NCBI RefSeq assembly: GCF_000376865.1
Contig: NZ_AQXQ01000004.1
Location: 1 to 64,000 of the forward strand
Length of the DNA stretch: 64,000 bases
Direction: 5' to 3'
Source: Thioalkalivibrio sp. ALJ7
GTDB lineage: Bacteria; Pseudomonadota; Gammaproteobacteria; Ectothiorhodospirales; Ectothiorhodospiraceae
The notes under the pieces are model-generated. The model saw only the letters and a list, made by a program, of their open reading frames with translations, did not search any database and was not told where the DNA came from. Made by a program: the position numbers and the translations under genes. The number at the start of each line of letters is the position of its first letter. The stretch's first letter is position 1. Of the stretch, positions 29,324 to 37,404 are shown one piece after another.

Positions 29324-29836
29324 TTAGCTCCTTTCCGCAGCCGCCTTGACGGCCGCATTGCTTTGTTCGGTCGAGGTCTGCCGAGCAGCGCCGTGCATCA
29401 CGACCTCCTGCACACCATCTTTTTCCATTTGTTCCCGGTGGCGCTGCAGCACATCGCCCAACGAGCGGGTGCTGAGGAAGTCGTAGACCTGCTGGCTCAA
29501 GTCGGTCCACAAATCATGCGTCAGGCAGCGCGAGTCCTTGTTGCAGTTGGCCTTGCCACCGCAGCGCGTCATATCGACCGGCTCGTCCACGGCGACCACG
29601 ATGTCGGCCACACTGATCCCTTCCGGGTCACGGCTGAGGGCATACCCTCCGCCCGGACCACGGCTGCTGTTCACCAAGCCCTGGCGACGCAGCCTGGAAA
29701 AAAGCTGCTCCAGATAGGACAATGAGAGCTTCTGCCGGCGCGCCACCTCGGCCAGGGATACCGGGCCATCGGTAGTGTGCATCGCCACATCCAGCATGGC
29801 GGTGACGGCGTATCGGCCTTTGGTCGTCAGTTTCAT
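29324..29836 (-). CDS. iscR: Fe-S-sensing transcriptional regulator IscR
   Basis: 170-aa Rrf2-family repressor from ATG 29836 ([16 protein letters not shown]). The winged helix covers residues 1-80. The [2Fe-2S] ligands Cys92, Cys98, Cys104 and His107 fall at the same numbers as in E. coli ([19 protein letters not shown]), so cluster sensing should be intact. Holo-IscR represses its own operon; a fitting box lies 42-66 bp upstream. The C-terminal tail ([12 protein letters not shown]) is variable. Confidence 0.96.
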   Translation of the reverse strand: MKLTTKGRYAVTAMLDVAMHTTDGPVSLAEVARRQKLSLSYLEQLFSRLRRQGLVNSSRGPGGGYALSRDPEGISVADIVVAVDEPVDMTRCGGKANCNKDSRCLTHDLWTDLSQQVYDFLSTRSLGDVLQRHREQMEKDGVQEVVMHGAARQTSTEQSNAAVKAAAERS

Positions 29837-29877
29837 GGTTGAGTGCACTTGTCGGTCATTTGCCGGCAAGCTTAGCA

Positions 29878-29902
29878 ATACCTGACCAAAACGATCAAGT
29901 AT
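29878..29902 (-). promoter_or_regulatory. Type 1 IscR binding site of the isc operon
   Basis: The 25-bp sequence, read on the minus strand, begins ATACTTGATCG and ends TCAGGTAT. It agrees with the E. coli type 1 IscR consensus at 22 of 25 positions by my manual alignment. It lies 42-66 bp before the iscR ATG and overlaps the last 8 bp of cysE, so the isc promoter is set against the cysE end. Confidence 0.8.
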
Positions 29903-30722
29903 TCCCTTGCTGTTTACGTTCTTGTTCGTCTGGCGCGCTCCCCGGGACCTCGCACTCGTCCGGCTCCAGACCCTCCAGATCGCAAGCCTCAAGCGGTCCG
30001 GAGTCGTCTTCGCCCAGCGCCTCGCCCGGATCGATACCGGCGCGTTTGAGCGCCTGGCAGGCCCGCTCCATGCGTTCATCCAGGTCATGCACCCGCTGCA
30101 CGATACGATGGATCGCATTCGCCACCGGGTCAGGCATGTCCCGCGACAGGCCGTAGGCATCGAAGCCCATACGGTCGGCCATCTGCTGGAAACGCGGGTC
30201 TGGCTCCGGGCGCGGCCCAATCACTCGCGCCGGAATCCCGACCGCGGTGGCATCCGCCGGCACATCCTTCAACACCACCGCATTGGAACCGATGCGCGCG
30301 TGATTACCGATATGAATCGGCCCCAGCAGCTTGGCACCCGCCCCGATCACGACCTCGTTGCCGAGCGTCGGGTGGCGCTTGCCGCCCTCCCAGGTCGTCC
30401 CGCCCAGGGTGACCTGGTGGTAGATCGTGCAGTCATCGCCGACCTCGGCGGTCTCGCCGATCACCACGCCCATGCCGTGGTCGATAAAGAATCTCCGGCC
30501 GATCGTCGCGCCCGGATGGATTTCGATCCCGGTCAGCCAGCGGCTGAAATTACCCACCACCCGACCCAGCCAACGCATCCGGTGGTTCCACATCCAGTGC
30601 GCGAGGCGGTGATACCACAACGCGTGCAGGCCGGGGTATGCGGTCAGCACCTCGAAGGCGTTGCGTGCCGCCGGGTCGCGGTCAAATACGCAGCGAATGT
30701 CCTCGCGCATCCTGTCAAACAT
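29895..30722 (-). CDS. cysE: Serine O-acetyltransferase
   Basis: 275-aa enzyme making O-acetylserine, the first committed step of cysteine synthesis. The family start [21 protein letters not shown] is followed by a left-handed beta-helix with hexapeptide repeats ([35 protein letters not shown]). Catalytic His is in [16 protein letters not shown]. The length and start match the shorter EpsC/CysE class with an extra C-terminal tail of about 90 residues (helical, acidic) beyond [11 protein letters not shown]. It lies directly upstream of iscR, so cysteine supply and Fe-S assembly are neighbours. Confidence 0.93.
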   Translation of the reverse strand: MFDRMREDIRCVFDRDPAARNAFEVLTAYPGLHALWYHRLAHWMWNHRMRWLGRVVGNFSRWLTGIEIHPGATIGRRFFIDHGMGVVIGETAEVGDDCTIYHQVTLGGTTWEGGKRHPTLGNEVVIGAGAKLLGPIHIGNHARIGSNAVVLKDVPADATAVGIPARVIGPRPEPDPRFQQMADRMGFDAYGLSRDMPDPVANAIHRIVQRVHDLDERMERACQALKRAGIDPGEALGEDDSGPLEACDLEGLEPDECEVPGSAPDEQERKQQGNT

Positions 30723-30778
30723 TGTCCGGCCTCATTCCTGAGTCATCCACTAAGGTATCACGCAGCTCGTGCGCTCCC

Positions 30779-31519
30779 TCAGCGGCCCCTTTCCGTGTGC
30801 GTCAATATACCGCGCAGCATACGGACCTCACTCGAACTGAGCTCGGCACGCTGGTACAGGTGGCGCAGTCGTCGCATCAGGTTGCGGGGATTCTCCGGGT
30901 CCAGCACGTCGATCGTGGTCAGGGCCTGCTCGAAATGCGCGAACAGCCCCTCCATCTCGGCCTGCGTGGCCGGCGGGTCGCGCTCCTGGGCCGCGGCCGC
31001 AACGGTGGTGGGAACGGGCGCGCCGACGAGCGCAGCCATGCGCAGCGCATAGGTCATCACCTGTACGCTGCCCGCGAGATTGAGGGAGGAAAAATCCGGC
31101 ACCGTCGGCACCTGCACAAAGGCATTGCAGTGATCCAGCTCGGTGTTGGTCAGCCCGCTGTGTTCGCGGCCGAAGACCACCGCCACCGGGCCCTCAGCCG
31201 CATGCCCAAGCGCCTGGTTCGCTGCGACATCCGGCCCCAGCACAGGCACCGAGTGGGTGCGCAGCCGGGCACTGGTCCCCACCACCCACACACAGTCGGA
31301 CAGGGCCTCCGCAAGGTCGGCCACCACTCGCGCGTTTGCCAGCAGGTCATCGGCACCGGAGGCCAGCGCGGTTGCATCCGCATGGGGAAACTTCTCCGGC
31401 GCCACCAGGACCAGGTCGGTGACGCCCATGGCCTTCATTGCCCGCGCGGCGGACCCGATATTGCCCGGATGGGTCGTCCCCACCAGGACCACCCGCAGGC
31501 GTGCCAAACGTTCTTCCAT
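30779..31519 (-). CDS. trmJ: tRNA (cytidine/uridine-2'-O-)-methyltransferase TrmJ
   Basis: 246-aa SPOUT methyltransferase modifying position 32 of tRNA anticodon loops. Motifs VVLVGTTHPGNIGSAARAMKAMG near the start, VFGREHSGLTN and VPDFSSLNLAGSVQVM form the SAM-binding knot. ATG 31519 fits homology; the frame is open farther upstream without similarity. It is divergent from suhB (163 bp), the standard arrangement. Confidence 0.93.
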   Translation of the reverse strand: MEERLARLRVVLVGTTHPGNIGSAARAMKAMGVTDLVLVAPEKFPHADATALASGADDLLANARVVADLAEALSDCVWVVGTSARLRTHSVPVLGPDVAANQALGHAAEGPVAVVFGREHSGLTNTELDHCNAFVQVPTVPDFSSLNLAGSVQVMTYALRMAALVGAPVPTTVAAAAQERDPPATQAEMEGLFAHFEQALTTIDVLDPENPRNLMRRLRHLYQRAELSSSEVRMLRGILTHTERGR

Positions 31520-31682
31520 CGAGCCTTCGCTCCCCGAACCCCGCGCCCCGAACGGCGCGGCCGGATTGTACACGGCACGGGCCACGACTTCCCAAGAAAG
31601 AGCCGCTTGTGTATTGTTCGCGGCCTTCCCGCAGTACCAGCGCGCACCCGCGGGACACCCCGCAGAACACCAGGAGACACCC

Positions 31683-32495
31683 ATGCACCCCATGCTGAAC
31701 ACGGCGGTATCGGCGGCCCGCGAGGCCGGACGCATCACCACCCGCGCCTGGGGCCGGCCGGATCGCATGAACACCCGCGAGAAGGCCCGCAACGACTGGG
31801 TGTCGGACGTGGATCTCAACGCGGAACAGGTGATCGTGCAGACCCTGCGGCGCGCCTACCCCGACCACGCCATCATGGCCGAGGAAGGCGGCGAGCAAAG
31901 CGGCAAGGATGCCGACTTCGTCTGGATCATCGACCCGCTGGACGGCACTACCAATTACCTGCGCGAGATCCCGCAGTACGGCATCTCCATCGCCCTGCAG
32001 CACAAGGGCCGTCTGGAACAGGCGGTGGTCTACGACCCGCTGAAGGAAGAGCTGTTTACCGCCACCCGCGGCGCCGGCGCCTTCCTCAACAGCCGCCGCA
32101 TCCGCGTCTCGGAACGCAAGGACCTGAATGGCGCCCTGCTGGGCACCGGCATCCCGTTCCGCGAGGGTCAGGACCTGGAGCGCTATCTGAGCAGCCTGCG
32201 CCATCTGGTGCCGGGCACTGCGGGTGTGCGCCGCCCCGGCTCGGCCGCGCTGGATCTGGCCTGGGTCGCGTGCGGACGCTTCGATGGCTTCTGGGAGATG
32301 GGCCTGCAGCCCTGGGACATGGCCGCGGGCCTGCTCCTCGTGCAGGAGGCCGGCGGTGTGGTGAGCGACTGGCAGGGCAACCCCGACGTGATGCGCCGGG
32401 GCGATGTCGTCGCCGCCAACCCCAAGGTCCTCAAGGCCATGCTCCAACGCCTCCACAAGGCCGAAAAGGAAGCCAGTTCCCGCTCCGACGCCTGA
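31683..32495 (+). CDS. suhB: Inositol-1-monophosphatase family protein SuhB
   Basis: 270-aa Mg-dependent phosphatase fold. SuhB also works as a subunit of rRNA antitermination complexes in E. coli. Motif EEGG (about residue 68) and WIIDPLDGTTNYL give the metal ligands, and QPWDMAAGLLLVQEAGG the third site. ATG 31683 has GGAG seven nt upstream. The inverted-repeat element copy B begins 10 bp after the stop. Confidence 0.95.
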   Translation: MHPMLNTAVSAAREAGRITTRAWGRPDRMNTREKARNDWVSDVDLNAEQVIVQTLRRAYPDHAIMAEEGGEQSGKDADFVWIIDPLDGTTNYLREIPQYGISIALQHKGRLEQAVVYDPLKEELFTATRGAGAFLNSRRIRVSERKDLNGALLGTGIPFREGQDLERYLSSLRHLVPGTAGVRRPGSAALDLAWVACGRFDGFWEMGLQPWDMAAGLLLVQEAGGVVSDWQGNPDVMRRGDVVAANPKVLKAMLQRLHKAEKEASSRSDA

Positions 32496-32505
32496 AGGGC
32501 CTGTT

Positions 32506-32762
32506 CACCACGAAGCACACGAAGGCACGAAGAAGGTCAAAGGCGGATTAACCACAGAGAGCACAGAGGACACGGAGAAAGGCCCAATTCGGGTGAAGAA
32601 CGTCGGTCGCATCGGGGAAAACCCGCGCGGTTCGCCGGAGCCGCTAAACGCAGCCAACCCATCCGCCGACCTGAAAGCCTTTCAGGTTTTCTCCGTGAAC
32701 TCCGTGTCCTCTGTGGTTAATCCGCCTTTGACCTTCTTCGTGCCTTCGTGAGCTTCGTGGTG
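32506..32762. repeat. Inverted-repeat element, copy B (CACCACGAAG family)
   Basis: A 257-bp element that fills the gap between suhB and the DUF255 gene. Its arms, about 75 nt each (roughly 32506-32580 and 32688-32762), are near-perfect reverse complements. They begin CACCACGAAG and run through GGATTAACCACAGAG. It shares ends and inner motifs with copy A at 23939-24171. It would form a long hairpin in RNA after both convergent genes. There is no coding capacity. Confidence 0.85.
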
Positions 32763-32776
32763 ACAAAAAAAGCCCG

Positions 32777-34669
32777 TCAGCGAGTGCGGTGCTGTAGCCA
32801 AAGGATCAGGCGGGCGTGATGGTGCGGGTCGCTCTCGATGGCGCGTCCCGGGCGCAGGTCGTAGTCGGTGAGTGCGGCCTCCAGCGTCTCGTGGTTCTCG
32901 GCCAACTCCTCGGTCAGCGCCAGGATGAGCGTGGTGGGCGAAGGCCGATGCACGGCTGGATGGAAGCGCTGCGAGATCATGCCCGGTAGCGGGGGCTCTG
33001 GTTCCGCTCGAAAGCCGTCCGCGTCGAGGAAGCGTTCCCAGGCGTTCTCGAGCAGGGCCGCGACCACCTCGGTGCCACCCTCCCCCTGCTGCCGCTCCCA
33101 GTCGTTCAGGCCCTGGGCAACGAAGGCATAGTCGTTCAAGGTCGCCGCACCCGCCTGGTCTGCGGGCAACCCCATCAATGCCGGTAGCGCCGCCGGGTCA
33201 TCGGCCACCTCCAGCAACCAGCCCCGTACGGCCTCGCCCGCCTCACGGAAGCGTTCGTCATGGTCGGCGGCCACTGCCAGCGCCGACAGCAACAAACCGT
33301 GAGCGCCCGTCAGGACCTTCTCGTCGCGCGGCAGACCCCGCTCTTCGCGAGCCCGAATGAGTGCCTCACGACCGGCGTCGATCTGCTCCTTCACCGCGTC
33401 CTCGTCGAGGTCGAAGCGTTCGGCCAGCTCGGCCTTGCTGTCGCCACTTCGGGGCAGATACCCGAGATCAAAAACCGAGGACCCTTCCATGCCGAACCAT
33501 GCACGCACGAGCTCGGGATTCTCGTGACCCTCCAGTGCCGTCGCCAGGTCTTCCTCTGGCCAAAGGTAGGCACCGCCTTCCCGGCCCTGGTCGTCCATCG
33601 CCGATAGGCTGGAGGCAAAACCGCGGAACCCATCCGCCGAGGTATCGGCCTGCTCGCCCATGTCGTCCTCGCGCAACGCCATGTCCCGCTTAACAAAATC
33701 CAGGTTTTCGAGTCCAAGCTCGATCCAGTCCTCGCGGCCGTAGTGCTCGCCGGCCTGCAGATACAGCCAGGCTAGCTGCGCCTGATCCTCCAGCATCACC
33801 TCGAAGTGGGGCTCGTTCCAGTCAGGGGACTCGGAATAGCGGAAAAACCCACCCCCCAGCACGTCCCGCAACCCGGACCCGGACATTTCATCCAGCGTGA
33901 TCTCGAGAAACTCGGGGATCCAGTCCGGGGCCTCGCCCACCTGATCCGCTTCCAGCATGGCTCGCAGCCAGGGCGAATGCGGGAACTTGGTGGACTGGCC
34001 AAAACCACCCCCAAGGTCATCCGCCTCCCTTTCAAATCGGCTCCACAACACCTGTGGCAGACGCCCGGCGCGGCTGTCGGACATCGGCTCCTCGCCTTCG
34101 CGCAACTGGGTGGACAGCTCCTCACTCCCACGGCGTGCCAGATCCACCAGCGCGTCGTAGTCCGCATCCAGGCGCTCGGTGATGCCATCCAGGAACTCGG
34201 CAAACTGATCGCGCGGGGCATACACCACGCCGGTCAACGCATGTCCATCGGGGGTCACCACGACGTTCAGGGGCCAGCCGGCGCTGCCGGCCGTGGCCCG
34301 CTGGAATTCCAACAGGTAGCTATCCAGGGCACCATCGACTTCGCGGTCAACCTTCACCGGTATGAAGTGCTCGTTCAGACGCTCGGCAATGCCCTCATCC
34401 TTGAAACTCTCCTCCTGCATCACGTGGCAGTAGTAACAGGAGTAGTAGCCGCTGGAGATCAACAAGGGCCGCTGCTCTTCACGCGCCTTGTCGAGCAGGG
34501 CCGGGTCCCAGCCACGCCAGTTGACCGGATCATCTACGTGCAGGCGCAGATAGGGCGAGATGCTGTCCGCCATTTCCGGATTGGCCTTGGCCACACCCGG
34601 AAGAACCATCGCCCCCAGCAGCAAAGCGGTGATCAGGGAAACCCGGTACCTTCCGAAATGCGCAAACAT
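32777..34669 (-). CDS. Exported DUF255 thioredoxin-like / six-hairpin protein (YyaL-like)
   Basis: 630 aa from ATG 34669, chosen because GGGAG lies six nt upstream and the product then starts with a clear signal peptide (MFAHFGRYRVSLITALLLGA, cleavage near VAKA-NP). Residues about 28-165 form the DUF255 thioredoxin-like domain with a C-x-x-C motif in SGYYSCYYCHVMQEESF. The remainder resembles the alpha/alpha-toroid that follows DUF255 in YyaL/SPATA20-type proteins, including GGGFFRYSESPDWNEPHFEVMLEDQAQL-like family sequence. Function is unknown in bacteria; export suggests periplasmic redox work. It is divergent from the MerR gene with 164 bp between starts. Confidence 0.8.
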   Translation of the reverse strand: MFAHFGRYRVSLITALLLGAMVLPGVAKANPEMADSISPYLRLHVDDPVNWRGWDPALLDKAREEQRPLLISSGYYSCYYCHVMQEESFKDEGIAERLNEHFIPVKVDREVDGALDSYLLEFQRATAGSAGWPLNVVVTPDGHALTGVVYAPRDQFAEFLDGITERLDADYDALVDLARRGSEELSTQLREGEEPMSDSRAGRLPQVLWSRFEREADDLGGGFGQSTKFPHSPWLRAMLEADQVGEAPDWIPEFLEITLDEMSGSGLRDVLGGGFFRYSESPDWNEPHFEVMLEDQAQLAWLYLQAGEHYGREDWIELGLENLDFVKRDMALREDDMGEQADTSADGFRGFASSLSAMDDQGREGGAYLWPEEDLATALEGHENPELVRAWFGMEGSSVFDLGYLPRSGDSKAELAERFDLDEDAVKEQIDAGREALIRAREERGLPRDEKVLTGAHGLLLSALAVAADHDERFREAGEAVRGWLLEVADDPAALPALMGLPADQAGAATLNDYAFVAQGLNDWERQQGEGGTEVVAALLENAWERFLDADGFRAEPEPPLPGMISQRFHPAVHRPSPTTLILALTEELAENHETLEAALTDYDLRPGRAIESDPHHHARLILWLQHRTR

Positions 34670-34796
34670 GTCGACTCCCAGCATCATAGTGTGAAGGTTG
34701 CTACTCTTTGGTGGACGGACGTGTACCAAAGGTTCATCCCGGCCTGGACGATCGGACACATCGTCGAGACGCGGCGATGCGAAATGGAACACGGCC

Positions 34797-34827
34797 TTGT
34801 ACATCTGCTGTATAGATGTCGTACAAT
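34797..34827 (+). promoter_or_regulatory. Possible MerR-type promoter with long spacer and dyad
   Basis: TTGTAC (34797-34802) and TACAAT (34822-34827) are separated by 19 bp, the over-long spacing typical of promoters controlled by MerR proteins. A dyad ACATCT-N7-AGATGT (34801-34819) fills the spacer. The -35 match to consensus is weak. The -10 ends 6 bp before the ATG at 34834, which would imply a leaderless mRNA. Confidence 0.4.
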
Positions 34828-34833
34828 TACTTC

Positions 34834-35814
34834 ATGGCGAGCGCAACGCACATCGGACTCCAAGATCAGGAAGGGCTTTACCCGATCCGGCATGTCTGTT
34901 CGGAGACGGGTATCAATGACGTCACCCTGCGCGCCTGGGAACGCCGTTACGGGCTGATTCGCCCGATGCGGACGCCCAAGGGGCACCGGCTATACAGTAC
35001 CGGGGACATCGCCCGCATCAAACGCATCATGGAACTACTGGAAGAAGGTATTCCGGTATCCCAAGTGCACCGCGTGCTCACCGACGAGCCGAACACGGCG
35101 GATCCCGTATCCACTCGGCAGGAGCCATCTCCGGCCACTCAGCCAGACCGCCGCGAGAGCCCGGGTCCCGGGATCGCACCCCACACCATGGACCCGATCG
35201 CGGAAACGCTCTATGAGTCGGTGACCCATCTCGATATCGGCGACCTGGACCGCACCTATTCACGCCTGGTCATGCGCCACGGCTGGAACGGGGTACACGA
35301 GAGCGCCTTCCTCGAAATCTACCGGCGGCTGCGCGAGGAGTCGCGGCATAACGCCGAGGGCGAGGCCCGCCTGGCCGTCTTCGCTGCCTGGGCCACGGCG
35401 GCCTTCTCCGACCAACTGCGGGCCGCACTCCGCGCCTGCGAGGGGCCAGCCTGCCCCTGTCTGGTATTGGGTGGCGGACACCAACAGGTCGGCGGGATGC
35501 TCCTGCAGCTGGCCTGCGCGCGGCAGGATCTCCAAACCCTGCCCCTGTTCGATGTCACCAGCCCTGCCGGACTCGAAACCCTGATCCAGCGCCTGAACGC
35601 ACCGGCGTTCATCATCCACGCCTCCTCGCAGCTGATGCGCAGCCCGGAACTGCCGCGCGTGGAGGCAATCCTCCAGCAGCCGGGGCCGACCTGCTACCTC
35701 GCCGGCTCCGCCGCGCTGGAACTGTCGCAACTGGAGCATGCCCGGGAGGTTGAAGTCCTGCCCGGACCGCCACTGGAAGCCGCTGCCCGGCTTGCCCGGC
35801 AGCTCAACGCTTAG
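34834..35814 (+). CDS. MerR-family regulator with cobalamin-binding-like C-terminal domain (LitR/CarH-like)
   Basis: 326 aa. Residues 15-85 are a MerR helix-turn-helix (YPIRHVCSETGINDVTLRAWERRYGLIRPMRTPKGHRLYS-type). A Pro/Ser-rich linker, a helical segment (about 120-200) and a Rossmann-like C-terminal domain follow, with LVLGGGHQQVGGMLLQLA. The latter resembles the E/DxHxxG cobalamin-ligand motif of B12-binding MerR photoreceptors, with the first acidic residue replaced. The gene is followed 27 bp later by two photolyase genes, the usual company of LitR/CarH light-sensing repressors. ATG 34834 has no Shine-Dalgarno; an ATG at 34816 would lie inside the predicted promoter. Whether it binds B12 is uncertain. 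Confidence 0.75.
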   Translation: MASATHIGLQDQEGLYPIRHVCSETGINDVTLRAWERRYGLIRPMRTPKGHRLYSTGDIARIKRIMELLEEGIPVSQVHRVLTDEPNTADPVSTRQEPSPATQPDRRESPGPGIAPHTMDPIAETLYESVTHLDIGDLDRTYSRLVMRHGWNGVHESAFLEIYRRLREESRHNAEGEARLAVFAAWATAAFSDQLRAALRACEGPACPCLVLGGGHQQVGGMLLQLACARQDLQTLPLFDVTSPAGLETLIQRLNAPAFIIHASSQLMRSPELPRVEAILQQPGPTCYLAGSAALELSQLEHAREVEVLPGPPLEAAARLARQLNA

Positions 35815-35841
35815 CCCACCGCCGTTCGGACCACCGGCCCA

Positions 35842-37404
35842 GTGCCTCCTCCTCCCAAGGGCATCCGCCGCCTGCTGGTCATCCTTGGCGATCAGCTCGA
35901 CCCGAACCAACCCAGCCTCCGGCAACTGCACCCTGACCACGACGCCCTGTGGATGGCTGAGGTGGTGGCGGAGTCCCGGCATGTGCCTTCGCACGCAGCA
36001 CGCACCACCGCGTTCCTTTCGGCCATGCGCCATTTCGCCAGGGATCGTCACAATGCCGGCCTGAGCGTCCATTACCGTCGTCTCGGCGAACATTCGGAGG
36101 AAACCCTCGGCGCAGCCCTTAGAAAGGATCTCCCGCGGCTGCAGCCGCAACAGGTCCAGGTGCTACAGCCGGGTGAACACCGCATCCAGCGCGAGCTGGA
36201 CCAGGCCTGCAACGCCAGCTCCGTCCCCTTCGAGATCCTCGATGACCCGCACTTCCTGGTGACCCTGGAGGCCTTCTCCACCTGGGCCCGGGGGCGCAAG
36301 CAACTGCGCATGGAGTACTTCTACCGCGAACAGCGCGCACGCCTCGGCATCTTGATGAACGATGACGAACCCGCCGGCGGACAGTGGAACTTCGATGCCG
36401 ACAATCGAGGCCATTTCGGCCGTGACGGACCCGGCCTGCTGCCTGCACCCCTGGGATTTTTGCCGGACGCCCTGACCCAGGAGTGCCTGCGAGACGTCGC
36501 CCAGCATTTGCCCGAGCTTCCAGGGGAGACCGGTCACTTCGAGTGGCCTGTCACCGCCGAACAGGCCCAACAGGTCCTGGACGACTTCATCACGCACCGC
36601 CTGCCCCACTTCGGCACCTACCAGGACGCGATGTGGACCGATCAGCCTTGGCTCTATCACGCCCGCCTTTCAGCGGCGCTGAACCTGCACCTGATCCATC
36701 CGCGCACCGTGATCGACGCGGCCGAACAGGCCTGGCGCAATGGACACGCGCCTCTGGCCGCTGCCGAGGGCTTCATCCGCCAGATCCTTGGCTGGCGCGA
36801 ATACGTGCGCGGTTTGTACTTTCACTTCGGCGAGGCCTGGCACGACTGGAATGCCCTGGAGGCTGACGAGCCGCTCCCCGCCCTATACTGGGATGCCGAC
36901 ACGTCCATGCAGTGCCTGCATCAGGCCGTGGGCCAGACCCTGCAATACGGCTACGCCCATCACATCCAGCGGTTGATGGTCACCGGCTTGTTCGCACAGC
37001 TGCTGGGCGTGCGTCCCGAAGCGATCCACGCGTGGTACCTGGGCATCTACGTGGATGCCGTCGAATGGGTGGAACTCCCCAATGTGATCGGCATGTCCCA
37101 GTATGCCGATGGCGGGCGCATGGCCTCCAAGCCCTACGTGGCCAGCGGGCGCTACATCCAGCGCATGAGCAACTACTGCCGGCACTGTCCCTTTGACCCG
37201 GCCGAGGCCCTGGGGGAAAGCGCCTGCCCCTTCACCACGCTGTACTGGGACTTCCTCGCCCGTCACCAGGACCGCTTTGCCCGCCACCCGCGCACCGCGT
37301 TGCAGTGGAAACACCTGGAGAAGATGGACCCCGACCGCCTGCGGGCCATCCGCGAACGGGCCGGCACGATCCGCGACATCCTGAAACGAGGCGACCGCAT
37401 CTGA
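35842..37404 (+). CDS. Fe-S cluster-containing cryptochrome/(6-4) photolyase-like protein (PhrB/CryPro type)
   Basis: 520 aa from GTG 35842; RRLLVILGDQLDP (residues 9-21) is the family N-terminus. Cysteines 358, 446, 449 and 462 have exactly the spacing of the four [4Fe-4S] ligands reported for Agrobacterium PhrB (350, 438, 441, 454), so the cluster is expected. The FAD-binding helical domain has GFIRQILGWREYVRGLY and NVIGMSQYADGG. Members repair (6-4) photoproducts or act as light sensors. It shares one base with the downstream photolyase (TGATG), so the two are translationally coupled. Confidence 0.9.
   Translation: MPPPPKGIRRLLVILGDQLDPNQPSLRQLHPDHDALWMAEVVAESRHVPSHAARTTAFLSAMRHFARDRHNAGLSVHYRRLGEHSEETLGAALRKDLPRLQPQQVQVLQPGEHRIQRELDQACNASSVPFEILDDPHFLVTLEAFSTWARGRKQLRMEYFYREQRARLGILMNDDEPAGGQWNFDADNRGHFGRDGPGLLPAPLGFLPDALTQECLRDVAQHLPELPGETGHFEWPVTAEQAQQVLDDFITHRLPHFGTYQDAMWTDQPWLYHARLSAALNLHLIHPRTVIDAAEQAWRNGHAPLAAAEGFIRQILGWREYVRGLYFHFGEAWHDWNALEADEPLPALYWDADTSMQCLHQAVGQTLQYGYAHHIQRLMVTGLFAQLLGVRPEAIHAWYLGIYVDAVEWVELPNVIGMSQYADGGRMASKPYVASGRYIQRMSNYCRHCPFDPAEALGESACPFTTLYWDFLARHQDRFARHPRTALQWKHLEKMDPDRLRAIRERAGTIRDILKRGDRI

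Noticed and set aside
30638-32551. Long plus-strand frame (637 codons) across cysE, trmJ and suhB
   Set aside because: It crosses three genes with well-supported motifs in other frames and is rich in His/Arg/Pro without any domain.
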